A DNA stretch of 32,655 bases. Origin: CAXDOZ01 sp963991145 (GTDB lineage: Bacteria; Bacteroidota; Bacteroidia; Chitinophagales; JABDMM01). Positions 7,001-16,702 of this stretch are shown here, piece by piece (positions within the stretch are counted from its first letter, which is position 1; each line of letters begins with the position of its first letter). The translations under genes were made by a program, and so were the position numbers. The stretch is taken from NCBI GenBank assembly GCA_963991145.1, contig CAXDOZ010000016.1, positions 1 to 32,655 of the forward strand, given 5' to 3'. Below the pieces are notes generated by a model, which was given only the letters and a program-made list of their open reading frames with translations, did not search any database and had not been told where the DNA came from.

Positions 7001-10000
7001 TGAAGCGATTTATCATTTTTCTATTCGCCGCCTTATTCTCAATTCAACTCTCTGCTCAGGAGAAGACTTTCTCTTCTGATAAAGAGTCCTTCGTAAAAGA
7101 GCTGGACAAGTTCATGAAGGAGAATAAGAGAGAGAGTTCAAAGCTTGCAAGTATGCGATTTGCAGAGCTTGTAAACAATGGTAAGATCTCCAATGAAATG
7201 ATTCCATCTGTAATTAATCAGATGAATCTTATGGCCGATAGAAAGCAGAAAGCCTATCCTGATTTTGAGGCTTATATGTTGGTCCTTGAGAAGTATTCTC
7301 AGAAGCCAAAATCAGCTGATTTCTTTGTTAAGTGGGCAAACGCGCTTTTCCAAATAACTGAAGCACAAAAGTCTGGGCAACACAAGGATTTCAGAAAGTT
7401 CGTAGAGTTCTCTACGGGGCTTTTTGAGGAGAGAGCAATTTATCGATCTAACTCAAAGACCTGGCAAGCCCTTAGTGATGATTTTGAATTCAGATTTGAG
7501 AATGGCGTGGTCAGTATGTCTTACCCGCCAACCAACCTACTTGCATATACGAATGGTGATAGTATTAGGATCAATTCTACTACCGGTGTTTACTACCCAA
7601 TGGAAGATCGCTGGGAAGGACAGGGAGGAAGAGTAAACTGGGCTCGTGCAGGATTGGATTCTACTCAGATCTACGCCCAGTTAAGAAGCTACAAACTAGA
7701 TGCTTCCGGGCAGGAACTCAAGGCTGATTCGGTTTCCTTTTACCTAAAGCGATTCATGGAAACACCAATGTTAGGATCCTACGAAAACAAGCTGGTTCCA
7801 AACAATAAGATGTCTACCACTGCCTACCCAAAGTTTGAGAGTTATGATAAAGATCTCGAGATCGATAAGATTGGAGAGAACATCTCTTTCGTGGGAGGGA
7901 TCAAGGTTGATGGAGCAAAGATCTACGGTGTAGGAGATGAAAACAGAGATGCCAGCATGATATTCTACATGCCTGACGGGAAAACAAAAGCTTTGCGGGC
8001 CAGCATGAAAGAGGTATCAATGCTAAAGCCTATTGATATCAAAATGAACGAAGCTGAGGTAGTTGTCTATCTCGGAGAAGATTCCATCTACCACCCTGGT
8101 ATTGCTCTAACCTTCAATATCCCAAACAGAGAGCTAAAGTTACTTCGTGGAGAAAGAGGAACTAAGAAGGTAAAGTTCTATTCCAGCTATCATAAGTCAG
8201 AAATTGAAGCCGATCAATTATCCTGGGATCTGGATAAAGAATTAATGGAGTTCAAGATGATCTCCGGTGCCGGTGAAAAGCCAATGACCGTTGAATCGAT
8301 CAACTACTTCTCTCAGAATAAATACCGCCAAATCCAGGGGAATACCACCTATCAGCCTCTTGCTGTATTGAGAAAAATGGTACTTGATTATGGCACCAAT
8401 GAGCTTCTGGATGAGAATGTAGCAAAAGCATTTAATCCAAACCTTTCAGTTTCTCAGGCTTCGCCGATTTTCAACCAGTTGGTTGAAGAAGGTTTCATTA
8501 GATATGATAGGGAAAGAAGTACAGTTGAAGTGCTTCCAAAAGCCACTCATTACGTGGATTCTTACATCAAAGTTCTGGATAAAGGAAAGGGATCTGACTA
8601 CGATATCATTAAGTTCAACTCACTATCAAAAGACATTTCCGCGGAGATTAATCTCCAAAACTATGCGATGGAAGTCAATGGAGTTGAGGCTGTTCCGATC
8701 AGTGATTCGGGCTTTGTAGTATTCTTTCCAGATGACAAGACTCTTACTTACGGAAAGGATAGAGATATGGAGTTTGATGGTTTGATACTAGCAGGAAGAT
8801 TGGACCTTCATGGTGCAGGCTTTTACTTCCATTACACTCCATTCAATGTAGATCTAACGGTAATGGACTCCATGCTAATTAATATTCCATGGGGTACAGA
8901 TGTAGATGCATTTGGAGATCCAATTCTGGTTCCTTTGGAATCATACATTGAAAAGTTGACAGGGACTCTTGAAATCGATGCCCCATTGAACAAGTCGGGG
9001 CGAATTACAAAGGACCTGAATTATATCTATCCGATCATCACCTCGAAAGAGGTCTCTTATATCTATTACGACAGAATCAAATCCTTCCCTGGAGCCTATC
9101 CAAGAGACTCATTCTACTTTGCTCTTGAGCCGTTCAAAATGGATAGCTTGAACGACTTCCTAACTCCTGGTTTGGGATTCGATGGGACTCTGGTATCGGC
9201 TGATATTTTTGAACCATTTCCTGAGAGAGTGAGAGTTCAAAGAGACCTGACTCTTGGATTTGAGACCGTAACTCCAGCTACTGGCTTTGCTGCTTACAGA
9301 GGAAAAGGAAAGTTCACATCACAGATCAAATTGGATGGGAACGGACTTACTGGTAAGGGAAGAGTAGACTATCAATCTGGTCGATTCTGGTCACAGGATA
9401 TCATCTTTTTCCCAGATACAATGATGGCCCTGGTAGACACAATGTATATCGCGAAAACTGAAGATGGAGTAGCAACGCCGGAAGTCCATTCAAGCAGGAA
9501 TACAGTTCTTTGGGAGCCCTATCAGGATGAGATGCATATCAGAATGACCGATCAGGTCTTTGCCATGTATGAGGATCAAACAGAGTTCACCGGTGAGTTG
9601 CTTCTCACAGATAAAGGTTTGACCGGAGGTGGAGCACTTGACTGGGACGAGGCAAAACTAACTTCCAAGCTCATCAACTTCAGAACAAACGAATTGGAAT
9701 CTGATACCGCAAGTTTGGAGATCAAAGCACTAGCCGGAGCCGGTGATAAGGTCTCAATCAGAACCCCGAACGTATATGCCAAAGTAGATTTCGAAGAACG
9801 CTTTGGAAACTTCAAAGCCAACACTGCCGACATCCCTACGGAGTTCGATTACAATCAGTATAAAATCGCAATTAATGAGTTTGACTGGGATATCGATGCA
9901 AAGACACTGGAGTTCAGAGCTCCTGAAGATTCTGAGGGTGCTCCATTCGAATCAACCAGAGAAGATCAATATGGATTGAAATTCCTTGGGATGAAAGCCC

Positions 10001-11511
10001 AATATGATCTGGTGACTTCAATAATGGATATTGAAGGAGTAAAGGAAATTCAGGTTGCAGATGGAGTTGTTATTCCTCACGAGGGCAAAGTCACCATTGA
10101 TACGATGGCAGTGATGCACACCCTCGAGAATGCTTCAATAGTGATGGATACGATCAATCAGTATCATACTATTACAGGAGCCACCGTAGATATTTTTGGA
10201 AAGCACAATCTCTTTGGAACTGGTCAAATTGGCTATCTCACTAAAGGAGTAGATACTCAGTTCGTAGAGTTATCAGATATCAAGGTTCGGAAGGAGACTG
10301 TAGAGGGCAAGAAGGAAGAACAGGATTTCCGATATCTGATTGCCGAGGGTACGATTCCTTTAGAGTCTAATTTTCAGCTTTACGAGAACATCGACTATGA
10401 GGGCAAAGTGAATATCCTTTCAAAAGATCAGTTCTTCAATTTTGATGGATTTGCTAAGATCAATTACGATTATCCTCCTGCAGCGAATAGCTCGAGCTTC
10501 TTCTCATTCCAGCAATCATTTAATCCGGGTAAGCCGAATATCTTTTTCGATAGCCCCGAATCTCCAAGCGGAGGCTCGGTAACCGCCGGAATTAACTACG
10601 CCAAGCGTGATACAAGTGGAATGTATGTTACTCTTTTAGGTCAGCAAAGATCTGGCAGAGATGCTGTAGTACTTGATGCAAAGGGAGTTGTAACTCACCG
10701 TGAAGCTGATGATATATACATTTTCGGAGATACAGGCCGAGTGCTGAACGGAGACATGGAAGGGAATCTAATGCGATTTAATGATCGTACTGGTGAAGTA
10801 TTCGCAGAAGGTATTCTGGATATGGGATTCAATCTTGGAGCGATGGATTATTTAGCTGCCGGTACAGTTGAAAATAAACTTGGTGAAGGTGAATTCATAT
10901 TTGATGTGACCTTGATGCTCGATATGCAAATGGACAAAACGGTCATGGAACTCCTTGGCTTCTATCTGTTTGAAGAGAATTATAACTCCTCTGATATCGA
11001 CTATACCAAAGGAACCTTCGAAAAGGCGATGTATGATCTTATTGAGGATGATAAGGAGCAGGAGAAATTCTTCCAAACCCTTAACACAACTGGATTGATG
11101 TCAAGAACTAAAGAGTTCTATCACGGTATGATCCTTACTGATCTAACTCTGGTTTTTGACCCTATTGCAGGTACTTACCGAAACAAAGGAAAATTCGGAT
11201 TGGCATTTATGGGTGAGAAACCTATTCACCTGGTTGTTGATGGATATTTGGAATTCGATGTTTCGAGAACCAATACTGCTTTTGATATCTACTTCAAGAC
11301 TGATCTTAAGGATTATATCTACTTCAACTACACTGGAACTACTCTATCGATAGCCTCATCCTTTGATGATATCAGACCAACAATTCTTGCAGTTGATAGT
11401 CAGAAGCGTAGGGTAACCAACAAGGACAATCAGCGCAGCTACATTTACAATGTAGGATCAAACACTCGAGCTAAGAGCTTTGAGGAGCGCATGAAGGTTC
11501 TAAACCAGTAA
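7000..11511 (+). CDS. Large exported Bacteroidetes protein of unknown function (1503 aa)
   Basis: Start is the ATG at 7000 overlapping the prmA stop (TAATG). It gives a clean signal peptide (MKRFIIFLFAALFSIQLSAQ) and 1503 residues. Residues about 20-190 are helical and charged; the rest is beta-rich and repetitive. Two tandem units near residues 770-920 share F-T-x-x-[IL]-x-L-x-x-x-G-L-T-G-x-G (KFTSQIKLDGNGLTGKGR and EFTGELLLTDKGLTGGGA), each followed by a segment containing [FW]xSxxIxFxxD/N. There is no C-terminal type IX sorting domain and no transmembrane barrel signature that I recognise. I recall similar large proteins in other Bacteroidetes, with no function known to me. The beta-rich repeats invite comparison with OstA/LptA-like or AsmA/TamB-like envelope bridge proteins, but this is speculation. 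It ends 2 bp before the convergent E1 gene. Confidence 0.85.
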   Translation: MKRFIIFLFAALFSIQLSAQEKTFSSDKESFVKELDKFMKENKRESSKLASMRFAELVNNGKISNEMIPSVINQMNLMADRKQKAYPDFEAYMLVLEKYSQKPKSADFFVKWANALFQITEAQKSGQHKDFRKFVEFSTGLFEERAIYRSNSKTWQALSDDFEFRFENGVVSMSYPPTNLLAYTNGDSIRINSTTGVYYPMEDRWEGQGGRVNWARAGLDSTQIYAQLRSYKLDASGQELKADSVSFYLKRFMETPMLGSYENKLVPNNKMSTTAYPKFESYDKDLEIDKIGENISFVGGIKVDGAKIYGVGDENRDASMIFYMPDGKTKALRASMKEVSMLKPIDIKMNEAEVVVYLGEDSIYHPGIALTFNIPNRELKLLRGERGTKKVKFYSSYHKSEIEADQLSWDLDKELMEFKMISGAGEKPMTVESINYFSQNKYRQIQGNTTYQPLAVLRKMVLDYGTNELLDENVAKAFNPNLSVSQASPIFNQLVEEGFIRYDRERSTVEVLPKATHYVDSYIKVLDKGKGSDYDIIKFNSLSKDISAEINLQNYAMEVNGVEAVPISDSGFVVFFPDDKTLTYGKDRDMEFDGLILAGRLDLHGAGFYFHYTPFNVDLTVMDSMLINIPWGTDVDAFGDPILVPLESYIEKLTGTLEIDAPLNKSGRITKDLNYIYPIITSKEVSYIYYDRIKSFPGAYPRDSFYFALEPFKMDSLNDFLTPGLGFDGTLVSADIFEPFPERVRVQRDLTLGFETVTPATGFAAYRGKGKFTSQIKLDGNGLTGKGRVDYQSGRFWSQDIIFFPDTMMALVDTMYIAKTEDGVATPEVHSSRNTVLWEPYQDEMHIRMTDQVFAMYEDQTEFTGELLLTDKGLTGGGALDWDEAKLTSKLINFRTNELESDTASLEIKALAGAGDKVSIRTPNVYAKVDFEERFGNFKANTADIPTEFDYNQYKIAINEFDWDIDAKTLEFRAPEDSEGAPFESTREDQYGLKFLGMKAQYDLVTSIMDIEGVKEIQVADGVVIPHEGKVTIDTMAVMHTLENASIVMDTINQYHTITGATVDIFGKHNLFGTGQIGYLTKGVDTQFVELSDIKVRKETVEGKKEEQDFRYLIAEGTIPLESNFQLYENIDYEGKVNILSKDQFFNFDGFAKINYDYPPAANSSSFFSFQQSFNPGKPNIFFDSPESPSGGSVTAGINYAKRDTSGMYVTLLGQQRSGRDAVVLDAKGVVTHREADDIYIFGDTGRVLNGDMEGNLMRFNDRTGEVFAEGILDMGFNLGAMDYLAAGTVENKLGEGEFIFDVTLMLDMQMDKTVMELLGFYLFEENYNSSDIDYTKGTFEKAMYDLIEDDKEQEKFFQTLNTTGLMSRTKEFYHGMILTDLTLVFDPIAGTYRNKGKFGLAFMGEKPIHLVVDGYLEFDVSRTNTAFDIYFKTDLKDYIYFNYTGTTLSIASSFDDIRPTILAVDSQKRRVTNKDNQRSYIYNVGSNTRAKSFEERMKVLNQ

Positions 11512-11513
11512 GA

Positions 11514-13943
11514 TTAGTAAAGTTCCGGAAGGCGATTAGGATCTGATTCTCTGATCAGCTCGTAGATCGCTTCGAATACATCATCTGCATTTGGCTTACA
11601 GAAGTAATCTGCATCTGAGCCGTATGCTGAACGATGTGGGTGAGCAGCAATGGTCAATGGTTGAGAATCCAGATGGAAGTATCCGCCCTGCTCCTCAAGA
11701 ACCTTTTGCATCATGTACGCACTTGCACCGCCTGAGACATCCTCATCAAGGAATACCACTCTGTTAGTCTTCTTCAATGATTCTACGATCATGTGATCGA
11801 CATCAAATGGTATAAGTGATTGCGGGTCGATCAGTTCTACTGAGATTCCAACCTCATTTAGTGTTTTGATCGCTTCTTCAGCAATTCTCACACATGATCC
11901 ATAGGTAACCAAAGTAACATCCTCTCCTTCCTGAAGAACTTCCGGTTGCCCTAATGGCAAAGTAAACTCTGCAAGGTTTGAAGGAACGCGTTCTTTCAGT
12001 CGATATCCGTTCAGACATTCAATGATCAATGCCGGCTCATCACTTTTCATCATTGTGTTATAGAAACCAGCAGCCTGAACCATATTTCTAGGAGCAAGAA
12101 TATTTACACCTCTCATAGAATGAAGGATCATTCCGATAGGAGATCCTGTGTGCCAGATCCCTTCCAGTCTATGTCCGCGAGTACGGATGATCATTGGAGC
12201 TTTCTGGCCACCTTTAGTTCTATACTGCAGTGTAGCAAGGTCGTCACTCAATGGCTGAAGACCGTAAAGCAGGTAATCCAGATATTGGATCTCGGCAATC
12301 GGGCGAAGCCCTCTCATTGCCATTCCAATTCCCTGCCCCATGATCGTGGCTTCACGAATTCCTGTATCAAACACGCGATGAACACCATGCTTCTCCTGCA
12401 ATCCGGCGAAACCCTGGTTTACATCTCCGATCTTTCCAACATCTTCACCAAATGCGATAACCTCAGGGTGATTTGTGAGTAGGGTATCGAAGGTTCTGTT
12501 CAAGACTTCAAAACCATTTATCTCCTCGGCATCATCTGGGTAGATCGGTGCAATATGATCAACCTTCAAGGCTGCTTCTGCAGACTCAGAGTGAAGGTGA
12601 GAGTTATACATGTCTCTGGCTCTTTCGGCCAGATTATTCTTCCAATTGATAAGGTTGGTTCTGGCAGTTCCAGTCTCACCGCGAGTAATGCGCAAAGCCT
12701 TCTTAACGTACTTCACGATATCTCTGCGAATTGGATCAAGAGACTCTGAAAGCTCGCGATGGGCAACAGAAACGAATTGTCCATTTGGACTTTCCTGAGC
12801 AAGTGCTTCAATCAATCCTAATGCCTCATTCAAATCAGCTTTAATAGTCTTGCTGAACATCGACCAGGCTTCTCTCTTCTGCTCACTAGCAGTTTTCTTT
12901 GCCTGCTTTCTGATCTCATCAAGTTCCTCTTCAGTTGAAAGACCACTTGAGAGAATAAATTCTTTGAACTTCTCAATACAATCAAAGTCAACTTCCCATT
13001 GAAGCCTTTCCTCTGATTTATAGCGCTCATGACTTCCCGAGGTTGAATGACCTTGAGGTTGAGTAACCTCAGTGATATGGAAAATAGCAGGGCGATGCGT
13101 CTCGCGCATGTTTGCTACACCTTCCTGGAATACTGAGCAAAGCTGAGCATAATCCCATCCCTTTGCAGTATGGATATCAATCCCCTCCCCTTCTTTGTTT
13201 GTTCCAAAGCCGGAAAGAACTTCTGAAATGCTTCCTTTTGTTGTTTGATACTCTCTCGGAACTGAAATTCCATATCCATCATCCCAAATCACAAAGGCAA
13301 CCGGAATTTTTAAAACTCCTGCTGCATTTACCGACTCCCAGAAAATACCTTCTGAAGTACTGGCATCACCAATTGTGGCAAAAACTACTTCGCGTCCTTT
13401 ATTTGAAAATGGATTCTCTTTATCTAATTCCGGATTCTCTCTGTAGATCTTACTTGCAAGACCAAGACCCACGGCACGAACCATTTGACTTGCAGTTGGT
13501 GAAGTATCAGCAGATGAGTTCTTGATATTCTTGATATCCTTCCACATGCCATTCTCGTCGAGAGAGCGAGTAGCAAAGTGTGCATTCATTTGACGACCGG
13601 CACTGTAAGGCTCAACTTCTACATCAGGATGAGCATATAGCTGAGAAAAGAAACTACGGATGTCTCCCTGATCGATGGCGAACATCAGGGTTTGATCGCG
13701 ATAGTATCCTGATCTGAAATCACCAGGCTCAAAAGATTTTGCAAGTGCTACCTGAGCCAATTCCTTTCCATCACCAAAAATCCCAAACTTGGCTTTCCCG
13801 GTAAGAACTTCCTTCCGACCTAATAAACTCGCCTCTCTGCTTTCACAGATCAGTTTATAGTCAGCAAGCACTTCAGTCTTGAAATCCTCGAAAGAAAGGT
13901 CTTTTGTCGCTTTTTCAGCACCGTTGTTCTTCACTTCTGCCAT
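11514..13943 (-). CDS. Fused alpha/beta E1 component of a branched-chain 2-oxoacid/pyruvate-type dehydrogenase
   Basis: An 809-residue thiamine-diphosphate enzyme with E1-alpha (about 1-460) and E1-beta (about 465-809) in one chain. The alpha part shows GYYRDQTLMFA, the TPP motif beginning GDASTSEGIFWESVNAAG and ending WDDGYGIS, and TEVTQPQGHSTSGSHERYKSEERL. The beta part shows AFGEDVGKIGDVNQGFAGLQEKHG, TGIREATIMGQGIGMA, EIQYLDYLLYG and the C-terminal TSP domain VTLVTYGSCVRIAEEA. The family decarboxylates branched-chain 2-oxoacids or pyruvate and passes acyl groups to an E2, which is not nearby. The second half of the TPP motif reads DD where many E1s have NN; I believe this is usual for the Bacteroidetes fused form. 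It starts 12 nt downstream of a predicted transcription start. Confidence 0.9.
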   Translation of the reverse strand: MAEVKNNGAEKATKDLSFEDFKTEVLADYKLICESREASLLGRKEVLTGKAKFGIFGDGKELAQVALAKSFEPGDFRSGYYRDQTLMFAIDQGDIRSFFSQLYAHPDVEVEPYSAGRQMNAHFATRSLDENGMWKDIKNIKNSSADTSPTASQMVRAVGLGLASKIYRENPELDKENPFSNKGREVVFATIGDASTSEGIFWESVNAAGVLKIPVAFVIWDDGYGISVPREYQTTKGSISEVLSGFGTNKEGEGIDIHTAKGWDYAQLCSVFQEGVANMRETHRPAIFHITEVTQPQGHSTSGSHERYKSEERLQWEVDFDCIEKFKEFILSSGLSTEEELDEIRKQAKKTASEQKREAWSMFSKTIKADLNEALGLIEALAQESPNGQFVSVAHRELSESLDPIRRDIVKYVKKALRITRGETGTARTNLINWKNNLAERARDMYNSHLHSESAEAALKVDHIAPIYPDDAEEINGFEVLNRTFDTLLTNHPEVIAFGEDVGKIGDVNQGFAGLQEKHGVHRVFDTGIREATIMGQGIGMAMRGLRPIAEIQYLDYLLYGLQPLSDDLATLQYRTKGGQKAPMIIRTRGHRLEGIWHTGSPIGMILHSMRGVNILAPRNMVQAAGFYNTMMKSDEPALIIECLNGYRLKERVPSNLAEFTLPLGQPEVLQEGEDVTLVTYGSCVRIAEEAIKTLNEVGISVELIDPQSLIPFDVDHMIVESLKKTNRVVFLDEDVSGGASAYMMQKVLEEQGGYFHLDSQPLTIAAHPHRSAYGSDADYFCKPNADDVFEAIYELIRESDPNRLPELY

Positions 13944-13958
13944 GTGTCAATTTTGCTG

Positions 13959-13966
13959 CAAAGGTA
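13959..13966 (-). promoter_or_regulatory. -7 promoter box for the E1 gene
   Basis: Reads TACCTTTG on the minus strand, exact to consensus, 15 bp before the ATG at 13943. It lies in the 134-bp divergent gap shared with the aminotransferase. Confidence 0.6.
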
Positions 13967-14065
13967 GCAAATTTTAAGCCCACACTTGATGAAAAATCAG
14001 AATAATCAAAGGCTGAAACCTTACACTCATGCAGTTTTTAGCCACTTTTTTATTGGGGGAACAAT

Positions 14066-14073
14066 TACATTTG
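14066..14073 (+). promoter_or_regulatory. -7 promoter box for the aminotransferase
   Basis: Reads TACATTTG, exact to consensus. The ATG at 14078 begins only 4 bp after the box, so the predicted transcript is leaderless if that Met is used. Confidence 0.5.
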
Positions 14074-14077
14074 CGAA

Positions 14078-15304
14078 ATGCCACAGATATCTGAAAAAGG
14101 AAAGAATATGCCAGCATCACCAATCAGGAAATTGGTGCCCTATGCAAATGCTGCAAAAGAGAAAGGAACAAAGGTTTATCACCTAAATATTGGCCAGCCC
14201 GATATCCATACACCAGAGATAGCCTGGGAAGCGCTTCGCAATGCTGAACTCGAGGTTCTGGAGTATGCTCCTTCAGAAGGATTTGCCAGCTACCGCCAAA
14301 AATTGGCAGAGTATTACAATGGCCAGGGCATTGATGTAGATGCATCTCAGATCATGGTTACAACCGGAGGTTCAGAGGCATTGACATTTACTATGTTCTC
14401 CTGTCTTGATGCCGGTGATGAGATCATTATTCCAGAGCCTTTTTATGCTAACTATAATGGTTTCGCTACTGCAGGTAACATAGCTGTAAAACCAATTACA
14501 GCAAGTATTGAAGATAATTTTGCCCTTCCTTCAATTGAGGAGTTTGAGAAATTGATCACGCCAAAGACCAAGGCGATCATGATCTGTAATCCAAACAATC
14601 CTACTGGATATCTCTATTCGAAAGAAGAGTTGGAAGCATTGCGTGAGATTGTTCTCAAGCACGACCTTTTCCTATTTGCAGATGAGGTTTACAGAGAGTT
14701 CGCTTACGAAGGAAGAAAGCACTATTCAATTCTGAATCTTGAAGGATTGGAAGAAAATGCAGTAGTTGTGGACTCGATCTCTAAAAGATATAGCGCCTGT
14801 GGTGCGAGAATCGGAGCTCTTGTGACAAGAAACAAAGAGATCATGCAAACTGCACTTAAGTTTGCTCAGGCGAGACTAAGCCCTCCTACCCTTGCTCAGA
14901 TCGTTGGAGAGGCTTGTGTGGATGTAGATCAAAGCTATTTTGACGAAGTGATCGAAGAATACCTTCACAGAAGAGATACAGTGATCAACGCGCTCAAAGA
15001 TGTAGAGGGAGTCACTGTTCCAAATCCGGGCGGCGCCTTTTACACCATGGTTCAATTCCCGATTGATGATTCTGATAAATTCTGTCAGTGGCTTCTTGAA
15101 GAATTCGAGCACGAAGGTCAAACCGTAATGATGGCTCCGGGAAGTGGATTTTACGCTACTCCGGGATTAGGAAAGCAAGAGGCCAGAATCGCTTACGTTT
15201 TGAATTCTGATGATCTCAAGAAAGCTATGGAAGCCTTAAAGGCCGCTCTTCAGGTCTATCCCGGAAGAGTAAGTAGCAATAAGGCTGCTGAAGCTGTGGG
15301 ATAA
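14078..15304 (+). CDS. Class I/II aminotransferase (aspartate aminotransferase-like)
   Basis: A 408-residue PLP enzyme of fold type I. Key regions are KVYHLNIGQPDIHTPE, the ICNPNNPTGYLYSKEEL substrate/PLP segment, LFADEVYREFAYEG (PLP Asp/Tyr), and SISKRYSACGARIGALV with the Schiff-base lysine. Family members in Bacteroidetes begin with about ten residues before MPASPIRKLVPYA, so I keep the start at 14078 although an internal ATG lies at 14108. It probably transfers amino groups between aspartate or another amino acid and 2-oxoglutarate; exact specificity cannot be read from sequence. It shares a terminator with the convergent SQR gene. Confidence 0.9.
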   Translation: MPQISEKGKNMPASPIRKLVPYANAAKEKGTKVYHLNIGQPDIHTPEIAWEALRNAELEVLEYAPSEGFASYRQKLAEYYNGQGIDVDASQIMVTTGGSEALTFTMFSCLDAGDEIIIPEPFYANYNGFATAGNIAVKPITASIEDNFALPSIEEFEKLITPKTKAIMICNPNNPTGYLYSKEELEALREIVLKHDLFLFADEVYREFAYEGRKHYSILNLEGLEENAVVVDSISKRYSACGARIGALVTRNKEIMQTALKFAQARLSPPTLAQIVGEACVDVDQSYFDEVIEEYLHRRDTVINALKDVEGVTVPNPGGAFYTMVQFPIDDSDKFCQWLLEEFEHEGQTVMMAPGSGFYATPGLGKQEARIAYVLNSDDLKKAMEALKAALQVYPGRVSSNKAAEAVG

Positions 15305-15334
15305 AAAAAGGGCGCATCAAATGCGCCCCTTCTT
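15303..15334. terminator. Bidirectional terminator between aminotransferase and SQR
   Basis: The stem GGGCGCAT / ATGCGCCC (15310-15317, 15321-15328) has loop CAA. It is flanked by seven A on the left, which are seven T for leftward SQR transcription, and by CTTCTT on the right. It is strongest for the minus strand and overlaps the aminotransferase stop codon. Confidence 0.8.
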
Positions 15335-15346
15335 AAACAAACTCAC

Positions 15347-16615
15347 CTACATTTTTCCTTTCATCATCATGTTCCAATACATGAATGGGAGACCGTATTT
15401 CTTGAGTATCCACATACTCCAGTTTTCTTTAGAAGTATCTACAAATTTGGATAACAATGGATCACTGTCACGAACATTATCATACTTAAATTCTGCCAGG
15501 ACCATTTTGCCATATCCAGTTACCAGTGGGCAGGAGCTATAGCCTTCATAGATCTTATCAGCGCTGATTCCTTGCTGGGTCATTAATCTTATAATGTTCT
15601 CAACAACTACCGGAACCTGCTTTCTAACTGCAGCTCCTGTTTTTGCAGTTGGTAAATGGGCAACATCACCAAGAGAAAAGATATTTCCATACTTGTTATG
15701 CTGCATGGTGTTAATGTTTACATCAACCCAACCAGCACCCGGTCCTTCTTTAATTACAAGATCAGACTCCCGAATAAAATCCGGAGCAGATTGAGGTGGT
15801 GCCAGGTGAAGCATATCGTAAGGAACTACAATCTCCGACTCTCCTACTATCTCCTCTTTGATCACATTCTCCTCTGTAAGAACACAATTATTGTCTCCAG
15901 GCTTCGCATAATGATAGTAAGCCTTATTGTTTTCCCCATCAATTCTATCAAGGGCGTAATAAAGCTTGAGATGTATTCCGTATCGATGGATAACCTGCAT
16001 CAGGGTATTAGCGAAATCCTTCACCCCAAAGATCACTGAACCCGGTGTTGCAAAAATCACATTAGTATCCTTCAGCACTCCGTTCTTTCTCCAATAATCT
16101 GCAGCTAGATAGGCAATCTTTTGCGGAGCTCCTCCACATTTGATCGGCGTGGTTGGTTGAGTGAAAAGGGCATTACCACCTTTGAAGTTCTTTATCGTCT
16201 CCCACACATAATCAGGGTCGGTGTAATTACTGCAAACACCGTTTTTCCCTAGAGCATCCTTAAGCCCAGGGATACCATCTACATTGATTTGAATTCCAGG
16301 ACAAACAACTAGAAACTCGTAACTATAAGTTGATCCATCTTTGGTGTTGACCGAATTATTCTGTGGATCAAAGCTTGTAGCATAATCTTGAATCCAGTCT
16401 ACACCCTTTGGTATTTGTTCGGCCTCCGGCCGGATGGTAGCATCGTAATCATATGTGCCTGCACCAACTAATGTCCATGCTGCCTGATAAGCATGCTTAT
16501 CGGAAGGCTCGATCAAACCAATTTTTAGCTTGGAATTCTTTCTCTTTAGTTGGGCTGCAACCATGATGCCGGCGGTTCCACCACCGACAATCAAAACCTG
16601 ATAGTTTGATTTCAT
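15347..16615 (-). CDS. sqr: Sulfide:quinone oxidoreductase, type II (SQRDL-like)
   Basis: A 422-residue FAD enzyme that oxidises sulfide to sulfane sulfur/persulfide and reduces quinone at the membrane. The N-terminal dinucleotide fold is QVLIVGGGTAGIMVAAQL. The two redox cysteines of type II enzymes are present as IKC160GGAPQK and SC362PLVTGYGKM; a second FAD motif is NIFSLGDVAHLPTAKTGAAV. The C-terminus (GLPFMYWNMMMKGKM) is amphipathic, as expected for monotopic membrane contact. Type II SQRs usually partner a persulfide dioxygenase, and such a gene lies just upstream. It has its own dyad operator and promoter (16634-16677), so it can be expressed independently of the upstream gene. Confidence 0.92.
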   Translation of the reverse strand: MKSNYQVLIVGGGTAGIMVAAQLKRKNSKLKIGLIEPSDKHAYQAAWTLVGAGTYDYDATIRPEAEQIPKGVDWIQDYATSFDPQNNSVNTKDGSTYSYEFLVVCPGIQINVDGIPGLKDALGKNGVCSNYTDPDYVWETIKNFKGGNALFTQPTTPIKCGGAPQKIAYLAADYWRKNGVLKDTNVIFATPGSVIFGVKDFANTLMQVIHRYGIHLKLYYALDRIDGENNKAYYHYAKPGDNNCVLTEENVIKEEIVGESEIVVPYDMLHLAPPQSAPDFIRESDLVIKEGPGAGWVDVNINTMQHNKYGNIFSLGDVAHLPTAKTGAAVRKQVPVVVENIIRLMTQQGISADKIYEGYSSCPLVTGYGKMVLAEFKYDNVRDSDPLLSKFVDTSKENWSMWILKKYGLPFMYWNMMMKGKM

Positions 16616-16633
16616 AATCTGGGGGTTATCTTA

Positions 16634-16677
16634 TAAATCTACTTTGCATAAGCCGCCAATTCTGTGACTTCCGTCAC
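16634..16677 (-). promoter_or_regulatory. Crp/Fnr-type operator and promoter of sqr
   Basis: The dyad GTGACggaaGTCAC (16664-16677, minus strand) is followed after exactly 22 nt by the -7 box TAGATTTA (16634-16641). The flanking T and A extend it to TGTGAC-N4-GTCACA, a perfect 6-bp palindrome. The dyad centre falls near -41 relative to the predicted start. The leader to the ATG is about 15 nt. Confidence 0.75.
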
Positions 16678-16702
16678 ATTCGATTATGATATATCTGTAG
16701 CC

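Noticed and set aside
13112..13525. 137-codon open frame on the plus strand
   Set aside because: It lies wholly antisense to the E1 dehydrogenase coding sequence, has Leu/His/Pro-rich shadow composition and no promoter.
15656..16039. 127-codon open frame on the plus strand
   Set aside because: It is antisense to the SQR gene; no family resemblance.
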